64,000 nucleotides of DNA, taken from Streptomyces sp. S3(2020). GTDB taxonomy: Bacteria > Actinomycetota > Actinomycetes > Streptomycetales > Streptomycetaceae. Below are positions 38,294 to 46,189 of this stretch, piece after piece (positions within the stretch are counted from its first letter, which is position 1; each line of letters opens with the position of its first letter). The stretch is taken from contig NZ_JABERD010000015.1 of assembly GCF_013044505.1 (NCBI RefSeq), forward strand, positions 1 to 64,000, given 5' to 3'. The position numbers were made by a program, and so were the translations under genes. A model generated the notes under the pieces. It had not been told where the DNA came from. It was given only the letters and a program-made list of their open reading frames with translations, and ran no database searches.

Positions 38294-39399
38294 GTTCACA
38301 TCAGGCGCACGGCATGGGCACCGAGCCGACCGAGCCCGACTGGGCGCCGCTCACCGACGCCGAGGTGACGGGCGTGGTCGGCCCGGCCCGGGTGGTGTGG
38401 CGCAGCCCGCGTCCGCTGTCGGCGGCGGCCCTCGTGGAGCGGGACGGACGGCGGCTGTTCGTGAAACGGCACCACACCGTCGTACGAACCCTTGAAGGGC
38501 TGGCCGAGGAACACGCGTTCCTGCGCCATCTGCGGGAGCGCGGCGCGCCGGTCGTGGAGGTGCTGGACGCGACGGCACGCGGTGAGTGGACGTACGAGGT
38601 CCACTCGACCGGGGTCGGCTCGGATCTGTACCGGGACGCGTTGTCCTGGTCGCCGTTCCGGTCGGTCACGCATGCGCGGGCGGCGGGTGAGGCGCTGGCC
38701 CGGCTGCACCTGGCGGCGGAGGGTTTCCAGGCGCCGAGGCGTCGAGTGCAGCCGCTGGTCGCCTCGTTCACGGTGTTCGCGGCGGACGATCCGTGGGCGG
38801 CGCTGGATCGGTTCGTCGCGCGGCGCCCCCGACTGGCGGACGGTCTGCGGGACTTCGCGTGGCGCGCGGACACGCACCGCGTGTTGATACCCCTCCACGA
38901 GGAGCTGGCCCCTCACCTGCCGGGCCTGCTCCCGCTGTGGACCCACAACGACTGGCACGCGTCCAACCTGCTGTGGGACGCCGAAGGGCAGGTGTCCACC
39001 GTCCTGGACTTCGGCATGAGCGACCGCACGACCGCCGTCCACGACCTGGCCACGGCGATCGAACGCAACGCGGTGCAGTGGCTGCTGCCGGGCCACCCGG
39101 TCCGCGAGGAGGACGCGGTCGCCCTCCTCGACGGCTACCAGTCCCTGCGCCCGCTCTCCCCCGCCGAGTCGGCGGCGCTCCCCGCGCTGCTGCCGCTGGT
39201 GCACGCGGAGTTCGCGCTCTCCGAGCTGGGCTACTTCCACGGAGTCACCCGCTCGCCGGAGAACACCCGGCTGGCCTACGAGTACTACGTGGGCCACGCC
39301 GAGTGGTTCGCGGGCCGCGACGGGCGGCGGCTGCTGGACCTCGTGGGCTACTCCGTGGGCGCCGGGTGGAACGGTTCCACCGCGAGGACCTTGCGGTAG
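38290..39399 (+). CDS. APH-fold small-molecule kinase, last gene of the thiamine-pyrimidine operon
   Basis: This 369-residue protein has the aminoglycoside phosphotransferase/choline kinase fold. It shows a nucleotide-loop Lys in 'RRLFVKRHH', the catalytic loop 'HNDWHASNLLWDAEG' (Brenner motif HxDxxxxN) and the metal-binding 'VLDFGMSDRTTA'. Its GTG overlaps the ATPase stop. Tight coupling with a pyrimidine transporter suggests that it phosphorylates the imported pyrimidine (HMP) or thiamine, as thiamine kinase (ThiK, also APH-fold) does. Substrate is inferred from context only. Its 3' end overlaps the convergent TauD-like gene by 52 bp. Confidence 0.85.
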   Translation: MSSHQAHGMGTEPTEPDWAPLTDAEVTGVVGPARVVWRSPRPLSAAALVERDGRRLFVKRHHTVVRTLEGLAEEHAFLRHLRERGAPVVEVLDATARGEWTYEVHSTGVGSDLYRDALSWSPFRSVTHARAAGEALARLHLAAEGFQAPRRRVQPLVASFTVFAADDPWAALDRFVARRPRLADGLRDFAWRADTHRVLIPLHEELAPHLPGLLPLWTHNDWHASNLLWDAEGQVSTVLDFGMSDRTTAVHDLATAIERNAVQWLLPGHPVREEDAVALLDGYQSLRPLSPAESAALPALLPLVHAEFALSELGYFHGVTRSPENTRLAYEYYVGHAEWFAGRDGRRLLDLVGYSVGAGWNGSTARTLR

Positions 39400-40163
39400 A
39401 CGCGGGCGCCGTCGCCGTAGTCGTCGACGGCGTAGTGCCAGGTCGCCTGGTTGTCCCAGAGCACGAAGTCACCCGGCTGCCAGCCGAAACGGATCGTGTA
39501 GTCGGGTGAGGAGGCGTGCCGCAGCAGATGGTCGAGCAGGACGCGGCCCTCCTGCGGGGTGACACCGGTGAGGCCCTGGGCCGAGGAGCTGATGAACAGG
39601 CCCTTGCGTCCGGTGAGGGGGTGTTCGAGGACGACCGGGTGCTCGACGGGGTCGCCCTTCGCGGTCTTCCCGCTGCCCTGGGCGTAGTTCTCCGCGTTGC
39701 CGTCGTAGACGGCGTTCACCGAGGCGAGGAGCTGCTTGAAGGGCTCGGAGAGGTCGTCGTAGGCGGCCTGGAGGTCCGCCCACAGGGTGTGGCCGCCGAG
39801 TTCGGGGACCTCCTCGTAGACGAGGGACTCGATGGCGAAGACGGGGGTGCGCCACAGTCCGCCGATGTGCCAGGTGCTGGCCTTGCCGGTCTGGCGCACG
39901 TTGTACGGGTAGACGAGCGGGTTCTCGGGGTGGCGCAGGGCGGTCGGGTGGTCGAAGGGTTCGGCGAAGATCCTTAACGCCGCCACCTGCTGATCGGGCG
40001 TCAGATGCTGACCGCGGAACACGAGCACCTTGTGCTCGGCGAAGGCGCGGCGCAGTTCGCCGGCGGTGAGGTCGTCGACGGGCCGGGTCAGGTCCACTCC
40101 GTCGATCTCGGCCCCGAAGCGGGGTCCTGCGCGGCGGATGTCGGGGCGTGCGGCAGTGGTCAT
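39348..40163 (-). CDS. TauD/TfdA-family protein with HxG in place of the HxD iron motif
   Basis: The 271-residue protein aligns along its length with TauD/TfdA Fe(II)/2-oxoglutarate dioxygenases: 'KVLVFRGQHLTPDQQ' near 45, 'GGHTLWADLQAAYDDLS' near 125, 'FVLWDNQATWHYAVDDYG' (distal His243) and 'RVYRKV' (2-oxoglutarate Arg). At the proximal site it reads 'STWHIGGLW', His99-Ile-Gly101, where TauD has His-x-Asp. The substitution is a clean D-to-G change with no gap. HxG/HxA sites occur in 2-oxoglutarate halogenases, where halide fills the vacant position; loss of function or altered metal binding is the alternative. A cysteine-type leader peptide upstream suggests sulfur control, as for taurine or alkylsulfonate use. 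ATG follows GAGGAG. Confidence 0.85.
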   Translation of the reverse strand: MTTAARPDIRRAGPRFGAEIDGVDLTRPVDDLTAGELRRAFAEHKVLVFRGQHLTPDQQVAALRIFAEPFDHPTALRHPENPLVYPYNVRQTGKASTWHIGGLWRTPVFAIESLVYEEVPELGGHTLWADLQAAYDDLSEPFKQLLASVNAVYDGNAENYAQGSGKTAKGDPVEHPVVLEHPLTGRKGLFISSSAQGLTGVTPQEGRVLLDHLLRHASSPDYTIRFGWQPGDFVLWDNQATWHYAVDDYGDGARVYRKVLAVEPFHPAPTE

Positions 40164-40256
40164 GCCTACTCCTCGGGCTGTGGTGCGGGGAGGGTCGTCG
40201 TGCGGGGACGACGAGGCAGCCGGGCGCGGCGAGGGGCGCCGGGGTGCGGGCGGGCG

Positions 40257-40322
40257 TCAGGGGCGCGGACAGCGGGACGCGCCCGTGCGCGCCAAGTCCA
40301 CGTGCAGCCTGCGGAAGAACAC
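40257..40322 (-). CDS. Sulfur-type leader peptide before the TauD-like gene
   Basis: This 21-codon ORF contains 'RRLHVDLARTGASRC', matching the streptomycete leader core RxHVDLxR...C. GAGGAGG lies upstream at a workable distance from GTG 40322; GTG 40334 in the same frame would give a longer form. The TauD-like ATG is 94 bp downstream, leaving room for an attenuator. Confidence 0.65.
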   Translation of the reverse strand: MFFRRLHVDLARTGASRCPRP

Positions 40323-40423
40323 CGGACCGATCACCTCCTCACGGTAGGCACGCGGCTCCGGGAATCGCCAGGGTGTGGCATTGCGCCCGTATGAACATTC
40401 GTCGGCTGCGGCAGGATGACGGC

Positions 40424-40939
40424 ATGCTCATCGTCGTCGGCGGGCTTCCCGCGGCCGGAAAGACCACGCTCTCCCGGCTCCTGGCCGCCCGTGTCGGGGC
40501 GGTGCATCTGAGGATCGACACCATCGAGCAGGCGATCGTCCGTTCCGGGCTGACGGACCATCCGGTGGGGCCAGTGGGGTACGTCGTCGGATACGCCCTC
40601 GCCGAGGAGCAGCTGCGGCAGGGGCTGACCGTCGTCGCCGAGTCCGTCAATCCGCTGGCCGTCACCCGGGACGCGTGGCGGGAGGCCGCGGTGCGGGCGG
40701 GTGTCGGGGTCGTCGAGGTGGAGGTGCGCTGTTCCGATCCGGTCGAGCACCGCCGTCGGGCCGTCTCGCGGTCGGTCGATGTGCCGGGGCTGCCGTTGCC
40801 CGGCTGGGCGGAGATCGTCGGCCGGGAGTACGAGCCGTGGGAGCGCGAGCGCGTGGTGGTCGACACCGCCGGGCAGTCGCCCGAGGAGTCGCTGGACGTG
40901 CTCGTCGCGGCCGTTGCCGCCGCCGGCCCGCCCGCCTAG
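40424..40939 (+). CDS. AAA-type small-molecule kinase
   Basis: This 171-residue P-loop protein opens 'MLIVVGGLPAAGKTTLSRLL' with Walker A GLPAAGKT. It follows the layout of nucleoside-kinase-like or zeta-toxin-like phosphotransferases ('LRIDTIEQAIVRSG', 'VVAESVNPLAVTRDAW', and a lid segment with 'EHRRRAVSRS'). It should phosphorylate a small molecule, but the substrate is not apparent. The ATG at 40424 has AGGA about 7 nt upstream. The short membrane protein gene follows 9 bp later. Confidence 0.82.
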   Translation: MLIVVGGLPAAGKTTLSRLLAARVGAVHLRIDTIEQAIVRSGLTDHPVGPVGYVVGYALAEEQLRQGLTVVAESVNPLAVTRDAWREAAVRAGVGVVEVEVRCSDPVEHRRRAVSRSVDVPGLPLPGWAEIVGREYEPWERERVVVDTAGQSPEESLDVLVAAVAAAGPPA

Positions 40940-40948
40940 GATCCGCTC

Positions 40949-41197
40949 ATGCTTGCTTCGGACGGCGGCACGGGCGATGAGCTGCGGGACTTGCTGGTGA
41001 TGGTCCTGTGGTTGCTGCCGATCGCGGCGGGGCTGTGCGCGGTGTCCTGCGGGGTGTTCCTCGGTGCCGGGCGCGGGCTGCGGGCGGCCGGTGAGACGCG
41101 TGCCGCGACGGCCAAGGCGCGCAATGCCGTGGCGACCGGGATTCTCGCCGTGTTCCTCGCCGTCTGCTGGGGTGCCGCTGCCCTGGTGGTTCAGTAG
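40949..41197 (+). CDS. Small two-helix membrane protein
   Basis: The 82-residue product has two hydrophobic segments (about 16-40 and 63-81) separated by a basic loop rich in Ala and Arg. I recognise no family. It is probably cotranscribed with the kinase and meets the convergent WYL regulator with a 7-bp overlap. Confidence 0.65.
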   Translation: MLASDGGTGDELRDLLVMVLWLLPIAAGLCAVSCGVFLGAGRGLRAAGETRAATAKARNAVATGILAVFLAVCWGAAALVVQ

Positions 41198-42162
41198 CGG
41201 GCGGCGGTCCTGCGTGCCGTGTCCGCCATCAGCTCCCGCACCTCTGGCGGTCCGAGGACCTCGGCCTCCGGGCCGAAGCCGAGCAGTCGGCGGCAGGCGG
41301 CCTGCGGGTCGTCGAAGTGGAGGTCGAGCTGGTACCCCTCCTCCCTGTCCGGAGTGGCCCGGGCGCCCGCCTCCGCGTCGCCGAGGACCGCCGGCAGCGC
41401 GGCCAGGCCCGCCTTCGACAGACGTACCGTCACCCTGAGTTGGTCCAGGCTCGCCTCGAACTCGGCTGTCCAGCGCTCCCAGAACCGCGTCAGGTCGAAG
41501 CCGTCCGGGCGCGTGAAGGTCTCCGGGAGCGGGGTGGCGTGGGTGATGCGGGCCGCCCGATGGGCCCGAACTCCCTTGTCAGAGGCGGCGATCAGGTACC
41601 AGATGCCCGCCTTGGCGACGAGGCCGAGCGGGTCCACTGTGCGTTCGCTGGTACGACCGTCCCGGCCCGCGTAGGTCAGACGCAGACAGCGGTCCCGACG
41701 TACGGCATCCACCAGGACGGGCAGCGCCGGGGTCGGTTCGGCGGGCTTGAACCAGGCCTGGCTGTCGATGTGGAAGCGGCCCGCCGCCGCGCGGGTGTCG
41801 TCGCGGCCGGACGCCGGCAGTGCCGCCAGCAGTTTCAGCCGGGCCTGCGCCAGCGCGTCCCCCAGGGCGATCCGCTCCAGCGGGCCGCCCGCGGAGACGG
41901 CCAGCAGCGCTGTCGCCTCCTCCGCGCTGATGCCGAGCAGCGGACTGCGCCAGCCGTCCATCAGCCGGCACCCGCCTCCGGGGCCGCCACTCGTCACCAC
42001 CGGGACGCCGGCCGCGCCGAGCGCCTCCAGGTCCCGGTAGACCGTGCGCACCGACACCTCCAGCTCGGCGGCGAGTTGACGTGCCGTCAGCTGCCCGCGG
42101 GACTGGAGGCACAGCAGCAGGGACAGCAGGCGGTCGGCGCGCATTCCGAGGGGTCCCCTCAT
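41191..42162 (-). CDS. WYL-domain transcriptional regulator (YafY/DeoR type)
   Basis: This 323-residue regulator has an N-terminal helix-turn-helix ('LTARQLAAELEVSVRTVYRD', about 20-40) and a WYL domain (about 140-220, 'RCLRLTYAGRDGRTSERTVD', then 'GLVAKAGIWYLIA'). It ends with the WCX C-terminal extension. WYL regulators sense nucleic acid or small-molecule signals and often control a divergent neighbour, here the 123-residue protein gene. An ATG at 42144 is an alternative start, giving 'MRADRLLSLLLCLQ', the usual N-terminus. Confidence 0.9.
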   Translation of the reverse strand: MRGPLGMRADRLLSLLLCLQSRGQLTARQLAAELEVSVRTVYRDLEALGAAGVPVVTSGGPGGGCRLMDGWRSPLLGISAEEATALLAVSAGGPLERIALGDALAQARLKLLAALPASGRDDTRAAAGRFHIDSQAWFKPAEPTPALPVLVDAVRRDRCLRLTYAGRDGRTSERTVDPLGLVAKAGIWYLIAASDKGVRAHRAARITHATPLPETFTRPDGFDLTRFWERWTAEFEASLDQLRVTVRLSKAGLAALPAVLGDAEAGARATPDREEGYQLDLHFDDPQAACRRLLGFGPEAEVLGPPEVRELMADTARRTAARY

Positions 42163-42164
42163 CG

Positions 42165-42197
42165 ACGTATGACGGACAGAGGATGTCAGCTATACGT
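42165..42197. promoter_or_regulatory. Inverted repeat between WYL regulator and divergent gene
   Basis: ACGTAT (42165-42170) and ATACGT (42192-42197) form outer arms, and TGAC (42170-42173) with GTCA (42185-42188) form inner arms. The site lies in the 80-bp divergent gap and is a likely operator for the WYL regulator. Confidence 0.45.
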
Positions 42198-42242
42198 CCG
42201 TAGCGTCTCCTTCGCCCAGCCTTCGAACCAGGGAGACAGCTC

Positions 42243-42614
42243 ATGATCACCGGTTACGTCCTCGGCGAGAGCCTGCGCCCCGGCGCCGAGTTCGCCCCGC
42301 GGGGCCTGCGCGTCCGTGCGGTGAAGCGGCTCGACGTCTCGGCGAGCGCCTCGGCGGGGCAGCCCGCTCTGTGGACGCTCGTGGAGTGGGAGGCGGAGGA
42401 GGGCGCCGCCCGGGAGATCGCCGAGGCGCTCGCCGAGGCGTTGGAGCCGGCGCACGGGTGGTACGCCGACTTCACCGCCGGGGACGAGCGCGTCGTCGTC
42501 TTCGCCCGCAGGGTCTTCCGCTACAGGCGCGGTGACGCGGCGGGCCGTGCCGAGGCGATGGCCCACGGGAGGTCCGTGGGCACGCCCGGGCATCAGCTCG
42601 ACTGGCCGGAGTGA
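42243..42614 (+). CDS. Hypothetical protein controlled with the WYL regulator
   Basis: I do not recognise the family. The 123-residue protein is a mixed alpha/beta domain with 'LWTLVEWEAEEGAAREIAEA' and 'GWYADFTAGDERVVVFARRV', which look like a small ferredoxin-like fold. No signal peptide or cysteine is present. It is divergent from the WYL regulator and its last 22 bp overlap the convergent LLM gene. Confidence 0.7.
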   Translation: MITGYVLGESLRPGAEFAPRGLRVRAVKRLDVSASASAGQPALWTLVEWEAEEGAAREIAEALAEALEPAHGWYADFTAGDERVVVFARRVFRYRRGDAAGRAEAMAHGRSVGTPGHQLDWPE

Positions 42615-43720
42615 CCTCGCTTCCGCCATTCCCTGGCGAGCAGTTCGTAGGACCGCACCCGGTCGGCGTGGCCGTGGGTGATGGTCGTGATGAGCAACTC
42701 GTCGGCATTCGTGGCCTCCTGGAGCTGTTCGAGGCGGTCGGCGACCGTGGCAGGGGAGCCCACGAACTGGGTGTCGATGCGGTCCTGCACCAACTCCCGG
42801 TCCTCGTCGGTCCATGCGTGGGCGCGGGCCTGGTCCGGCGTCGGGAACGGGATGGCGCCCTCGGCGGTGCGGATGCTGCGGACCCACGGGCCGTACCCGG
42901 TGGCCAGTTCGCGGGCCGTCTCGTCGTCCTCGGCGACCACGACGTCGGCCGAGACGCTGACGTACGGCTTGTCGAGGACGTCGGAGGGCTCGAAGAAGGA
43001 GCGGTAGCCGTCCACGGCCTCCAGGACGGTGGCCGGGCTGACGTGGTAGTTCGCCGCGAACCGCAGACCCCGCGCACCCGCCGTCTCGGCGCTCGTGCCG
43101 CCGCTGCTGCCCAGGATCCACAGCTCGACGTCGGCACCCTCGCCCGGCACCACGTGTGCCTCGACGCCCTCCGGGGAGCGGTAGGTGCCGGCCAGCAGGG
43201 CGAGGATGTCGTCGATCTGCTCGGCGTACTCCTGCGACTCGGCGCCGGGCAGCAGGAGCAGCTTGCGCTGGAGGGCGATCCGGGGTGAGCCGAGGAGGCG
43301 GGCGAAGGAGAAGGGGGGCGGGATGAGCAGACCGTTCGAGGCGCGGCCCGCGGTCTCCGTCGTCCCCTCCGCGGGTGGCCGTCCGCCCGAGCGGCCCAGG
43401 CCCAGGTCGAATCGGCCCGGGTGCAGGGCGTCGAGCAGTCCGAACTCCTCGACGGTGTTCAGCGCGGTGCGGTGACCGAGCTGGACGGCGCCGGAGCCGA
43501 GCCGGATCGTGGAGGTCGCGGCGGCCGTCAGGGCGAGGACGACCGCCGGTGACGTGCCCGCCACGCCCGGGTTGAGGTGGTGCTCGGCGAACCAGTAGCG
43601 GCTGTAGCCGAACCGCTCGGTCCGCTGGGCGAGGTCGATGGAGTTGCGCAGGGCGTCGGCGGCGGTGGAGCCGGTCGATACGGGGACCAGGTCCAGGACG
43701 CCGAGGGGGATCTCAGGCAT
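42593..43720 (-). CDS. LLM-class flavin monooxygenase, MsnO8/CmoO-like
   Basis: The 375-residue TIM-barrel flavoprotein opens 'IPLGVLDLVPVSTGSTAADALRN' in the style of the YtmO/CmoO group and continues 'YSRYWFAEHHLNPGVAGTSP' and 'GSGAVQLGHRTALNTVEEF'. Enzymes of this branch use FMNH2 from a separate reductase to attack C-S bonds; Bacillus CmoO belongs to an S-alkyl-cysteine salvage pathway. The ATG at 43720 overlaps the preceding LLM stop by 8 bp, placing it last in the operon. No flavin reductase gene lies in the cluster. Confidence 0.87.
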   Translation of the reverse strand: MPEIPLGVLDLVPVSTGSTAADALRNSIDLAQRTERFGYSRYWFAEHHLNPGVAGTSPAVVLALTAAATSTIRLGSGAVQLGHRTALNTVEEFGLLDALHPGRFDLGLGRSGGRPPAEGTTETAGRASNGLLIPPPFSFARLLGSPRIALQRKLLLLPGAESQEYAEQIDDILALLAGTYRSPEGVEAHVVPGEGADVELWILGSSGGTSAETAGARGLRFAANYHVSPATVLEAVDGYRSFFEPSDVLDKPYVSVSADVVVAEDDETARELATGYGPWVRSIRTAEGAIPFPTPDQARAHAWTDEDRELVQDRIDTQFVGSPATVADRLEQLQEATNADELLITTITHGHADRVRSYELLAREWRKRGHSGQSS

Positions 43721-44786
43721 GGGCGGACTCCTCCAGGACGGGTCCCCAGGGGAACGGCGGGTCCGGGATGTCACGCCGCAGCACGGGGGCGACCTGGGCC
43801 TGGAACAGCTCCAGCGAGTCCCGGTGCTGAGTGTCCGTCAACCCGCTTGCGTCGGCGTGCAGATGGAGGACGGAGTGACCGAACCGCTCGTGGTAGCGGT
43901 GCACCTTGTCGATGATCTGCTGGGGGCTGCCGATCAGCGCGGAGCTGCGGTCGACGAAGTCCTCCAGAGTCTCGAAGACGACGGGAAGACCCGCCTTCTC
44001 GAAGAAGGCCAGGTTGGCCTCGAAGAGCGGCCGGTAGATGTCGAGCGCCTCCTGGGAGGTGCGGGTCACCAGCAGCCCGGCCGTCCCGGCGCCGACCGCG
44101 ATGTCCGCCGGGTCGTGGCCGTAGTGCTCCCAGCGCTCGCGGTAGTAGCGGATCAACTCGGCGTACGGCTCGATGGGGTTGGTGACGTTCGCCGAGAACA
44201 GCGGGTCGCCGTAGCGGGCGGCGAGGTCCACCGACTCCTTGCTGGTGGCGCTGCCGTGCCAGACCCGGACGGGCCGCTGGTAGGGGCGCGGCCACACCTC
44301 GGCCTCCTTCAGCGGCGGCCGGAAGCGGGTGTCGGCGGTGACCTTGTCCTGTCGCCAGAGCTTGCGGAAGACCTCGTAGCTCTCGGCGTTGCGGTCCCAC
44401 TGGTCCTCGGGCGTGACCTGGAACAGCTCACGCTGGGCGGTGCCGTTGCCTTTGCCGATGATCAGGTCGAGGCGGCCCTCGGAGAGGTGGTCGAGGGTGG
44501 CGTAGTCCTCGTAGGCTCGCACCGGGTCGAGCAGGCTCAGGGTCGTGACCGCCGTGAAGAGCCTGATGCGCTTCGTCAGGGCGGCGACATGGCTGAGCAC
44601 GACGGTCGGCGAGGAGGAGATGAAGGGCCGCTCGTGCCGCTCCCCCACCCCGAAGCCGTCGAAGCCCAGCTCCTCGGCCAGCACGGCGTTGTCGAGCACC
44701 TCGCGGAACCGGTCGTGCGTCGACTTCTGTACGCCGGTGACCGGGTCCGGCCGGTGCACGATCAGCGTGATCGCGAGGAACTTCAC
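43713..44786 (-). CDS. LLM-class flavin-dependent monooxygenase
   Basis: This 357-residue protein opens 'KFLAITLIVHRPDP' and shows LLM features 'ELGFDGFGVGERHERPF' near 42, 'TAVTTLSLLDPVRAYEDYA' near 80 and 'LDHLSEGRLDLIIGKGNG' near 100. It is in the luciferase-like group that includes alkanal and organosulfur monooxygenases. The GTG at 44786 overlaps the NtaA-type gene's stop, so both are translated together. Substrate is not evident; the gene context points to sulfur compounds. Confidence 0.87.
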   Translation of the reverse strand: MKFLAITLIVHRPDPVTGVQKSTHDRFREVLDNAVLAEELGFDGFGVGERHERPFISSSPTVVLSHVAALTKRIRLFTAVTTLSLLDPVRAYEDYATLDHLSEGRLDLIIGKGNGTAQRELFQVTPEDQWDRNAESYEVFRKLWRQDKVTADTRFRPPLKEAEVWPRPYQRPVRVWHGSATSKESVDLAARYGDPLFSANVTNPIEPYAELIRYYRERWEHYGHDPADIAVGAGTAGLLVTRTSQEALDIYRPLFEANLAFFEKAGLPVVFETLEDFVDRSSALIGSPQQIIDKVHRYHERFGHSVLHLHADASGLTDTQHRDSLELFQAQVAPVLRRDIPDPPFPWGPVLEESAHA

Positions 44787-46159
44787 GACGCCGCCCGCTG
44801 CTCGCCCGCCGTCTGGTCCGGATGGGCGAGGCCGAGGTGGTCGCGCAGGGTCGAACCCTCGTACTCGGTGCGGAAGACGCCCTGTTCCTGGAGCAGCGGG
44901 ACGACCTTGTCGGCGAAGTCGTCGAGGCCGGTCGGGGTGATGTGCGGGACGAGGATGAAGCCGTCGCTGGCGTCGGCCTGGACGTACTCGTTGATGGTCC
45001 GGGCGATCGTCTCCGGGGAGCCGACGAAGGTCTGGCGGTTGCCCGTGTTGATGACAAGGTCGCGGATGGACCACTTGTTGGCGGAGGCCAGCTCCCGCCA
45101 CTCGCGCGCGACGGCGACCGGGTCGCGGTACATACGGACCTGGGCGCGGCCCTTGGAGATGTGGTCGTCGCTGACGTCCGGGTCGATGTCGGGCAGCGGG
45201 CCCTCGGGGTCGTAGGAGGACAGGTCCCGGTTCCAGACGAACTCCAGGTGCTTGAGCGCGGTGGCGCCACTGACCTGCTGGCGGCGCACCTCCAGGGCCA
45301 GCTCCTCGGCCTCCTCGTCGGTGTCGCCGAGGGCGAAGCTCGCGGCGGGCAGGATCAGCAACTCGTCATGCGAGCGGCCGTACTTGGCGAGGCGGTTCTT
45401 CACGTCGGTGTAGAAGGCCCGGCCCTCCTCGAGGGCGGAGTACCTGCTGAAGATCGCGTCGGCGGAGGAGGCGGCGAACTCGCGGCCCTCCTCGGACTCG
45501 CCGGCCTGGAAGATCACCGGGCGGCCCTGCGGGGAGCGCGGGACGTTGAACTGGCCGTGGATGTCGAAGTGTTGGCCGGTGTGGACGAAGGAGCCGGCCT
45601 TGGCGTCCGTCAGGAACTCACCCGATGCCTGGTCGGCGAGGATCTCGTCGCCGTGCCAGGAGTCGAAGAGCTCGTTCGTGGTGGCCAGGAACTCCTTCGC
45701 CCGGGAGTAGCGCTCCTCCTGCGGGAGGAAGCCGCCGCGGCGGAAGTTCTCGCCAGTGAAGGCGTCCCAGGAGGTGACCACGTTCCAGGCGGCGCGGCCG
45801 CCGGAGAGGTGGTCGAGGCTGGCGAACTGGCGGGCCACCTCGTAGGGCTCGTTGAACGTGGAGTTGATGGTGCCGGTCAGGCCGAGGCGCTCGGTGACGG
45901 CGGCGAGCGCGGCGAGGATCGTGAAGGTGTCGGGGCGGCCGACGACGTCCAAGTCGTATATCTTGCCGCCCTGTTCACGGAGTCGGAGGCCCTCGGCGAG
46001 GAACAGGAAGTCGAACTTGGCGCGTTCGGCGGTCCGTGCGAAGTGGGCGAAGGAGCTGAACTCGATGTGGCTGCCGGCCTTCGGGTCGCTCCACACGGTG
46101 GTGTTGTTGACGCCCGGGAAGTGGGCGGCCAGATGGATCTGCTTCTGCGGCTTGGTCAT
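44783..46159 (-). CDS. NtaA/SnaA/DszA-family flavin monooxygenase (CmoJ-like)
   Basis: The 458-residue length and motifs are those of the NtaA/DszA family: 'IHLAAHFPGVNNTTVWSDP' at the start, 'FDFLFLAEGLRLREQGG' near 49, 'GTINSTFNEPYEVARQF' near 95 and 'GRAAWNVVTSWDAFTGENF' near 121. Family members cleave C-N or C-S bonds with FMNH2; Bacillus CmoJ acts on N-acetyl-S-alkyl-cysteine. It is coupled by a GTGA overlap to the following LLM gene and lies 30 bp after the preceding one. Confidence 0.9.
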   Translation of the reverse strand: MTKPQKQIHLAAHFPGVNNTTVWSDPKAGSHIEFSSFAHFARTAERAKFDFLFLAEGLRLREQGGKIYDLDVVGRPDTFTILAALAAVTERLGLTGTINSTFNEPYEVARQFASLDHLSGGRAAWNVVTSWDAFTGENFRRGGFLPQEERYSRAKEFLATTNELFDSWHGDEILADQASGEFLTDAKAGSFVHTGQHFDIHGQFNVPRSPQGRPVIFQAGESEEGREFAASSADAIFSRYSALEEGRAFYTDVKNRLAKYGRSHDELLILPAASFALGDTDEEAEELALEVRRQQVSGATALKHLEFVWNRDLSSYDPEGPLPDIDPDVSDDHISKGRAQVRMYRDPVAVAREWRELASANKWSIRDLVINTGNRQTFVGSPETIARTINEYVQADASDGFILVPHITPTGLDDFADKVVPLLQEQGVFRTEYEGSTLRDHLGLAHPDQTAGEQRAAS

Positions 46160-46189
46160 GGCTCTGCGGGGTCCTTCCGGCTCAGAGGC

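Noticed and set aside
38290..39399. Aminoglycoside resistance gene
   Set aside because: The APH fold is shared by many small-molecule kinases, and tight coupling to a pyrimidine importer makes a metabolic role likelier.
39348..40163. Confident call of a halogenase
   Set aside because: HxG alone is not enough. The rest of the protein is TauD-like, the upstream leader suggests sulfur metabolism, and no halogenation pathway genes are adjacent.
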